Of a stretch of DNA of 64,000 nt, positions 59,423 to 64,000 are shown piece by piece. Origin of the DNA: Gemmatimonadaceae bacterium (GTDB taxonomy: Bacteria > Gemmatimonadota > Gemmatimonadetes > Gemmatimonadales > Gemmatimonadaceae). The notes beneath the pieces are model-generated. The model had not been told where the DNA came from and ran no database searches. It saw only the letters and a list, made by a program, of their open reading frames with translations. The DNA lies in the NCBI GenBank assembly GCA_035606695.1, contig DATNEW010000041.1:124001-188000 (forward strand), read 5' to 3'. Positions within the stretch are counted from its first letter, which is position 1, and each line of letters starts with the position of its first letter. Made by a program: the position numbers and the translations under genes.

Positions 59423-60319
59423 ATGACTTTGCGATTGCGGTTCTGGGGAACGCGGGGCTCGATCCCGACTCCAGGCACAGGGACGGTGCGGTACGGCGGT
59501 AACACGCCGTGCGTGGAGGTCAGAACAGACACGGGTTGGCTGGTGATTCTGGACGCGGGCACTGGCATTCGAGAGCTCGGCCGCGCACTGATGGGCGGGG
59601 CGACGGGCAACGGAGACGGACGCGGCAGCGTCGCCGCGGACATCTTTCTCACCCACGCGCATTGGGATCACATCCAGGGTATTCCGTTCTTCGCGCCGAT
59701 CTTTCAGGCGGGGAATCATTTCACGATCTGGGGCTCGAAGGCGCTCGAGACCAGCATCGATCGGGTGATTCGGGATCAGATGTCCCCGGTCGTTTTTCCG
59801 GTGTCGTTCGAGGAGCTCAGCGCTAGGATTGATTTTCGCGAGATTGCTGAAGAGCGGTGCGTTGGGAACGGCTACGAGGTGACGGCGTTCGCGGTGCAGC
59901 ATCCGGGCGGGGCGCTGGGATACCGCTTCGCCGGGCTGCACGATCGTGATTCGAATGCCCGTTCGTTCGTCTATATCTCGGACAACGAACTGGCCGCGCA
60001 CGAGACGTACAAGTCGCGCGCGGACTGGCGCGACCGGCTGGTCGGGTTCGTGCGGGGCGCGACGCTGCTCGTGCACGACGCGACGTACACGACGGAAGAA
60101 TACGAGCGTCATCGCGGGTGGGGGCACTCGACGTTCGAGGATGCGGTGGCGCTCGCGCTCGATGCCGGGGTGGAGGAGCTGGTGCTCTTCCACCATCGGC
60201 CGGAGCGCACGGACGACGAGGTGGATCGCTGCCTCGAGGCAGCTCGTGCGCTCGTGAAGAGCCGTGGCGGCACGCTGCGGGTTCGCGCGGCCGCGGAAGG
60301 CATGACGCTGGTGGTTTAG
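59423..60319 (+). CDS. MBL-fold metallo-hydrolase
   Basis: 298 residues. It begins LRFWGTRGSIPTPGTGTVRYGGNTPCVEV and has the zinc motif FLTHAHWDHIQGIPFF, then QHPGGALGYRF, VYISDNEL, HDATYTTEEYERHRGWGHST and HHRPERTDDEV. This is the PhnP/cAMP-phosphodiesterase-like group often seen in signalling operons. Substrate unknown. ATG 59423. Confidence 0.88.
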   Translation: MTLRLRFWGTRGSIPTPGTGTVRYGGNTPCVEVRTDTGWLVILDAGTGIRELGRALMGGATGNGDGRGSVAADIFLTHAHWDHIQGIPFFAPIFQAGNHFTIWGSKALETSIDRVIRDQMSPVVFPVSFEELSARIDFREIAEERCVGNGYEVTAFAVQHPGGALGYRFAGLHDRDSNARSFVYISDNELAAHETYKSRADWRDRLVGFVRGATLLVHDATYTTEEYERHRGWGHSTFEDAVALALDAGVEELVLFHHRPERTDDEVDRCLEAARALVKSRGGTLRVRAAAEGMTLVV

Positions 60320-60348
60320 TGTTTTATAAAGTGTCTCAGGAGGACACC

Positions 60349-61176
60349 ATGTTGCGTTCGACGTTGCGTTCGACGTTGCGTTCGAAGCCGTACGCCACTC
60401 ACATCGCCATGCTGCTGGCCGCCGCGTCGTTCGCGCTGCCGGCTGTTGCACGGGCACAGGACAACCGCCCGGTGGTGGTCGTCTTCACGTTCGACAACAG
60501 CTCCATGGGCCCGGGGCACGCCGACTTCGAGGGCATCCGCACCGCCGTGCAGGATCTGCTCATCACCGACATGGCGTCCAACACCAAGATCCGCCTGATC
60601 GATCGCGCGCGCATCGCCGAGGTGTTGCAGGAACAGAACATGGTGCAGAACGGCCAGATCGATCCGCAAACCGCGGTGCGCCTGGGCAAGCTCTTCGGCG
60701 CGCAATACGCCGTGACCGGCGCGTTCATCAGCGACCCGCATGGCAAGGCCATTCTGACGGCACACACGATCGACGTCGAGACGTCGCAGATCGCGAATCC
60801 GAATTCGGTGAACGGGACGACGGACGACGTGCTCGGTATGATCGCGCAGCTGTCGTCGCGGCTCGCCAGCAATCTGAATCTCGCGCCGAAGCCGGGTGCC
60901 GCGCGTCGTACGGGCGATGCCGGTACGGGCGCCAAGTCCGAGCCGGCACAGAGCGGCGCGCCCGCATCGAAGGCCGTCGAAACGTTCGCCAAGCCCGTCG
61001 CGGAAGAGGCGATGAAGATCAAACTCGATCCGGCAACGGTCAGAGTCTACTCGAGCGCCATCGACGAAGCCGACAAGAAGAACAAGGCGAAGGCTACTGA
61101 TCTGTTCAGGCAGGTGCTGGCGAAATACCCCAAGTTTGAGCCCGCGCAGCGGCAGCTCGATCGCCTAACGCACTAA
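60349..61176 (+). CDS. exported CsgG/LpoB-like protein
   Basis: 275 residues. AGGAGG six bases upstream fixes ATG 60349. Signal peptide: basic LRST-type repeats, then IAMLLAAASFALPAVARAQ. The mature domain (VVVVFTFDNSSM, IRTAVQDLLITDMASNTKIRLIDRARIAEVLQEQ, GKLFGAQYAVTGAFI) is the CsgG/LpoB/FlgT-like fold. A linker and a short helical C-terminus (EADKKNKAKATDLFRQVLAKYPKFEPA) like a half TPR follow. Lacks an obvious lipobox, so it is probably periplasmic. Confidence 0.85.
   Translation: MLRSTLRSTLRSKPYATHIAMLLAAASFALPAVARAQDNRPVVVVFTFDNSSMGPGHADFEGIRTAVQDLLITDMASNTKIRLIDRARIAEVLQEQNMVQNGQIDPQTAVRLGKLFGAQYAVTGAFISDPHGKAILTAHTIDVETSQIANPNSVNGTTDDVLGMIAQLSSRLASNLNLAPKPGAARRTGDAGTGAKSEPAQSGAPASKAVETFAKPVAEEAMKIKLDPATVRVYSSAIDEADKKNKAKATDLFRQVLAKYPKFEPAQRQLDRLTH
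60351..60386 (+). repeat. 12-bp in-frame tandem repeat in the signal peptide of the CsgG-like gene
   Basis: TTGCGTTCGACG occurs three times (the last ends AAG), directly after the ATG. It encodes LRST-LRST-LRSK, the basic n-region of the signal peptide. Gain or loss of a unit would keep the frame. Confidence 0.9.
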
Positions 61177-61181
61177 ATCAG

Positions 61182-62090
61182 TCAGGGGCGTATACGCCCG
61201 ATCGCGACGGTGATGTTGTCTTTCCCGCCCCGATCGAGCGCCAGCTCCACGAGGGCTCGGCACGCCTGTTCGGAGCTCGTCATCGTGCGCAAATGCTCGG
61301 CGATCTCGTCGTCGCTGACGTGGCGCGTCAAACCGTCGCTGCAGACAAGCTGCACGGCTCCCCGTTCGCGAATGTCCACGCGGGTGACGACGGGCATCGC
61401 CATGTCGCCGCCGATCGCGCTGGATAACACATGGTGGAACGGCGACGCGTGCGCCTGCGACTCCGTGAGCACGCCCCGTTCGACGAGATCCATCGCGACC
61501 GTCTGATCGCGCGAGACCTGCCGCAGCTTGCCCTGCGAAAAGAAGTAGTACCGGCTGTCGCCGACCTGCACGACATACAGCCAGGGCCACACGACGAGGC
61601 CCAGCGTGAGCGTGGTCGCGTTGATATCACCGCCGTGCTGCGCTTCGGAGTCGGCACGGACGGCGTCGTGCGCCTCCATTGCCGCCGCGTGCAGGGCATC
61701 GAGAAACTCGCGGTCCTGCGCGGTGCCGACGGCGTGGTAGCAGCGCAGCGACGACGCGACGTACCGCGTGACCGCCTCGGTCGCGATGCGACTCGCGTCT
61801 TCCCCGGCAACTCCACCCCCGACACCGTCCGCCACGAGTAGAACGGTCGCCAGGCGCTGGCCGCGCAGCGGCAGCGTGTCCACGTTCGGCAGACTCGTGG
61901 CGTGCACCACGACTTGCGGATGCACCGTCGCGAGCAGGAAGTGATCCTGATTCTCAGCGCGAACGTGTCCCGGATGCGTCATGCCGAACAAATCCAATTC
62001 CTCGTCACGCGGACGAGGACCCGCCGGTGGCGACGGCGGCGTAGCGAACAGTTCGGCGAGCTTCATTCGTCCGGGTGTCATGCGAGGCAT
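61182..62090 (-). CDS. PP2C-family serine/threonine protein phosphatase
   Basis: About 302 residues from ATG 62090; ATG 62081 or 62066 are alternatives. The family motifs are GMTHPGHVRAENQDHFLL, TVLLVADGVGGGVAGEDAS (metal site), LYVVQVGDSRYYFFS, VQLVCSDGLTRHVSDDEI and RGGKDNITVAIGRI. It removes phosphate from Ser/Thr residues, opposing a Hanks-type kinase not seen in this window. Divergent from the GAF/HD-GYP gene with no room for separate long promoters. Confidence 0.9.
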   Translation of the reverse strand: MPRMTPGRMKLAELFATPPSPPAGPRPRDEELDLFGMTHPGHVRAENQDHFLLATVHPQVVVHATSLPNVDTLPLRGQRLATVLLVADGVGGGVAGEDASRIATEAVTRYVASSLRCYHAVGTAQDREFLDALHAAAMEAHDAVRADSEAQHGGDINATTLTLGLVVWPWLYVVQVGDSRYYFFSQGKLRQVSRDQTVAMDLVERGVLTESQAHASPFHHVLSSAIGGDMAMPVVTRVDIRERGAVQLVCSDGLTRHVSDDEIAEHLRTMTSSEQACRALVELALDRGGKDNITVAIGRIRP

Positions 62091-62145
62091 GAGTTTGGAG
62101 TACTTTCGCACCATTCGGCAAGTGCGGCCCGCACGGTCCAGGCGG

Positions 62146-64000
62146 ATGCTGGCTCGCAGATTGGCTCGCCGGTATGTTTGCGAGTTCCCGCCCAGCGATC
62201 CGCGCCCGACGATCTCATCCCCATCCGTGAAGCCGCTTCTCATCGCAGCGCTCGGCCAGCCTGTTTCGGCGGCGCCCATTGGACGCAGAGAGGACGACGT
62301 CGAGCTGCGGCGCGTGCCGGTGCTTCCCGCGCCCGGGACGCTCGATGTCGCCCGGCCAACGGTGATTCTGCTCGACCGATCTCTGCTCGCCTCCGCGGGC
62401 GGCGACACGCAGCGCGTGATCGACTTGGCGCGCGATGCCGCAATCGTGGGCGTGGGCGATGCCGGCGAAGCGGAGCCGCCGTCGGATTTCCCGCTCGACC
62501 TGTTGACCAGCTACGCCGCCTCGGACGCGCCGGCAGCGACGCTCCGCGCGCTTCTCCGCGGCGCGATGCGCCACGCGGCGACGCTCGTTGCGGCGCGGCG
62601 CGCCGAACAACAGGTCGAGGAGCGCCATCGCGAGCTCAAGGAGCTCACCAGCGTCGGCGTCGCGCTCTCCACCGAGCGCGATCTGCTCACGCTGCTCGAG
62701 ATGATTCTGAATCAGGCGCGCCGCATTACCGACAGCGACGCCGGTTCGCTGTATCTGACCGAGCGCCCGGAGCATGGCGCCGCGGCGACGCTGTTGCGAT
62801 TCAAGCTCTCGCAGAATCACACACTGCCGGCGCTGCCGCTCACGGAGTTCACCGTTCCAATCGACCACGCGAGCCTGGCGGGCTACGCGGCGGCGACCGG
62901 CGAGCCGCTCGTGATCGCCGACGTGTACCTGCTGCCTGACGACGTCACGTACAAGCAGAATCGCAGCTTCGACGAGAAGTTCGGTTATCGGACGAAATCG
63001 ATGCTCGTGATTCCGATGAAGACGCATCGCGACGAGGTGATCGGCGTGCTGCAGCTCATCAATCGCAAGCGCGACGCGGCCGTGCGCTTGACGTCGGCCG
63101 AGGCCACCGATCGAGAGGTTGTGGCGTATGACCAGCGCGCCGTGGAGCTCGTGAGCGCGCTCGCGTCCCAAGCGGCGGTGGCGATCGAGAACAGCAGGTT
63201 GTACGAGGACATCGAGCGGCTCTTCGAGGGCTTCGTGACCGCCGCCGTCACGGCGATCGAGTCGCGGGATCCGACGACGTCCGGGCATTCGAGCCGGGTC
63301 GCCGCGCTTACCGTGGGGTTGGCGGAGGCGGTGGATCGCGGCGGCGAGGGGCCGTACCGGGCCGTGCACTTCACGCGCGAACAGATTCGCGAGCTGCGCT
63401 ACGCCGGCCTGCTGCACGACTTCGGCAAAGTTGGCGTTAGAGAACAGGTATTAGTAAAACAGAAAAAACTCTACGCGCCCGATTTGGCGATCATCAAGAA
63501 TCGATTCGCGTATTTACTCCAGGCGGCGGACCTGAGCTTCGAGCGCGAGCGGGCGGACGTGCTGCTGGCCGGCGGCCGCGACGCGCACGAAGCCGCGCTG
63601 GAACGGCTACACGAGGCGCGCCGCACGTCGCGCGAGCGACTCGAGCGCTACCTCGACGCCATCGTCAAGGCAAACGAGCCGACGATCCTGCCGGAAGGCA
63701 GCTTCGACGAGCTGCGCGACATCAATCGCCAGACGTACGTCGATTTCGAGGGCGTCGAACGCCCGTTGCTCGAAGACGCCGAGCTGCAATTTCTGATGAT
63801 CCGCAAAGGCAATCTCGACGACCGCGAGCGCCGCGAGATCGAGTCGCACGTCACGCACACGTACCGCTTTCTCGAGCAGATTCCATGGACGCGCGAGCTC
63901 AAGGGAATTCCCGAGATCGCGTACGGGCATCACGAGAAGCTGAACGGCCGCGGCTATCCACGCGCCGTGACGGGCGATGCCATTCCCGTGCAAACGCGTA
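62146..64000 (+). CDS. GAF domain and HD-GYP domain protein, probable c-di-GMP phosphodiesterase (3' end outside window)
   Basis: The frame is open to the window end, 618 residues visible. The N-terminal 140 residues look like a degenerate receiver (RPTVILLDRSLLASAGGD). A GAF domain follows (LLTLLEMILNQARRITDSDAGSLYL, TKSMLVIPMKTHRDEVIGVLQLINRK). The HD-GYP domain has GHSSRVAALTVGL, LLHDFGKVGVREQVL and HHEKLNGRGYPR, with a large insert (about 110 residues) between the HDxGK and GYP parts. The start is uncertain: ATG 62089, ATG 62146 and GTG 62227 are all in frame; 62089 would overlap the divergent phosphatase start. Probably degrades cyclic di-GMP. Confidence 0.86.
   Translation, partial: MLARRLARRYVCEFPPSDPRPTISSPSVKPLLIAALGQPVSAAPIGRREDDVELRRVPVLPAPGTLDVARPTVILLDRSLLASAGGDTQRVIDLARDAAIVGVGDAGEAEPPSDFPLDLLTSYAASDAPAATLRALLRGAMRHAATLVAARRAEQQVEERHRELKELTSVGVALSTERDLLTLLEMILNQARRITDSDAGSLYLTERPEHGAAATLLRFKLSQNHTLPALPLTEFTVPIDHASLAGYAAATGEPLVIADVYLLPDDVTYKQNRSFDEKFGYRTKSMLVIPMKTHRDEVIGVLQLINRKRDAAVRLTSAEATDREVVAYDQRAVELVSALASQAAVAIENSRLYEDIERLFEGFVTAAVTAIESRDPTTSGHSSRVAALTVGLAEAVDRGGEGPYRAVHFTREQIRELRYAGLLHDFGKVGVREQVLVKQKKLYAPDLAIIKNRFAYLLQAADLSFERERADVLLAGGRDAHEAALERLHEARRTSRERLERYLDAIVKANEPTILPEGSFDELRDINRQTYVDFEGVERPLLEDAELQFLMIRKGNLDDRERREIESHVTHTYRFLEQIPWTRELKGIPEIAYGHHEKLNGRGYPRAVTGDAIPVQTR

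Overview
The window is a 64 kb piece of a high-GC bacterial chromosome, densely packed on both strands with housekeeping and envelope genes. Shine-Dalgarno motifs are patchy, GTG/TTG starts are frequent, and neighbouring genes often overlap by 1-4 bases. Didermy is indicated by LolA, TolB-like propellers, SPOR proteins and an outer-membrane-barrel-like protein. The gene set (fused MFS/spermidine-synthase protein, DUF4159/DUF4175 pair, JAMM-DinG fusion, peptidase-propeller-barrel protein) makes me suspect Gemmatimonadota. That is inference; no rRNA is present to settle it. I see no phage, insertion sequence, CRISPR array or classical genomic island.

Layout. 1-5 kb: partial spermidine-synthase-like membrane protein, tRNA-Ser, gltX, lexA. 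5-10.4 kb (minus): dinG-like helicase, FAH-family enzyme, aminotransferase, membrane-anchored proline-rich protein. 10.5-21 kb: a TolB-like lipoprotein, then a long minus-strand run of trxA, an unknown gene, rsmI, DUF4159, DUF4175, a TPR protein and an exported protein. 21-30 kb (mostly plus): methylmalonyl-CoA epimerase, pdxJ, an Hpt-like protein, a flippase-like membrane protein, ispE, tRNA-Gln, prs, rplY, pth, ychF. 30-36 kb is the least conventional part: an orphan gene, a ClC channel, two paralogous pilin-like genes, a hydrolase with a recent tandem duplication, and a lipoprotein. 36-39 kb: rpsF-rpsR-DUF2232-rplI and rsfS. 39-52 kb: peptidase/propeller/barrel protein, two SPOR-type proteins coupled to smc, a FlgD-Ig-like exported protein, an MBL hydrolase, a DAHP synthase and lolA. 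52-57.4 kb (minus): rpmE-prfA-prmC-ylbF-like-tmk-ctp. 57.5-64 kb: carbonic anhydrase, a broken glycine-zipper gene, a Crp/Fnr regulator, an MBL hydrolase, a CsgG-like protein, and a divergent PP2C phosphatase / GAF-HD-GYP pair.

The most unusual signal is a family of intercistronic elements built from a degenerate heptamer, GCGNTGG. Five occur, near 14.4, 20.6, 26.7, 28.6 and 39.3 kb. In each, a G-rich arm starts within about 10 bases of the end of the upstream gene and a complementary C-rich arm sits at or inside the start of the next gene, always G-rich first in the direction of transcription. At two unrelated loci the C-rich arm is translated and encodes the end of the signal peptide with nearly the same residues (PIAxRPxxIAAQ). 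A second, 44-bp intercistronic family (7.8 kb, 38.2 kb, and twice at 54 kb) brings a GAGGAACA ribosome-binding motif to the next gene at 7.8 kb. Other notable points are a prfA gene with no ATG/GTG/TTG at its conserved N-terminus, a 25-bp duplication that read through an old stop codon, and a RadC-like JAMM domain fused to a DinG-type helicase.
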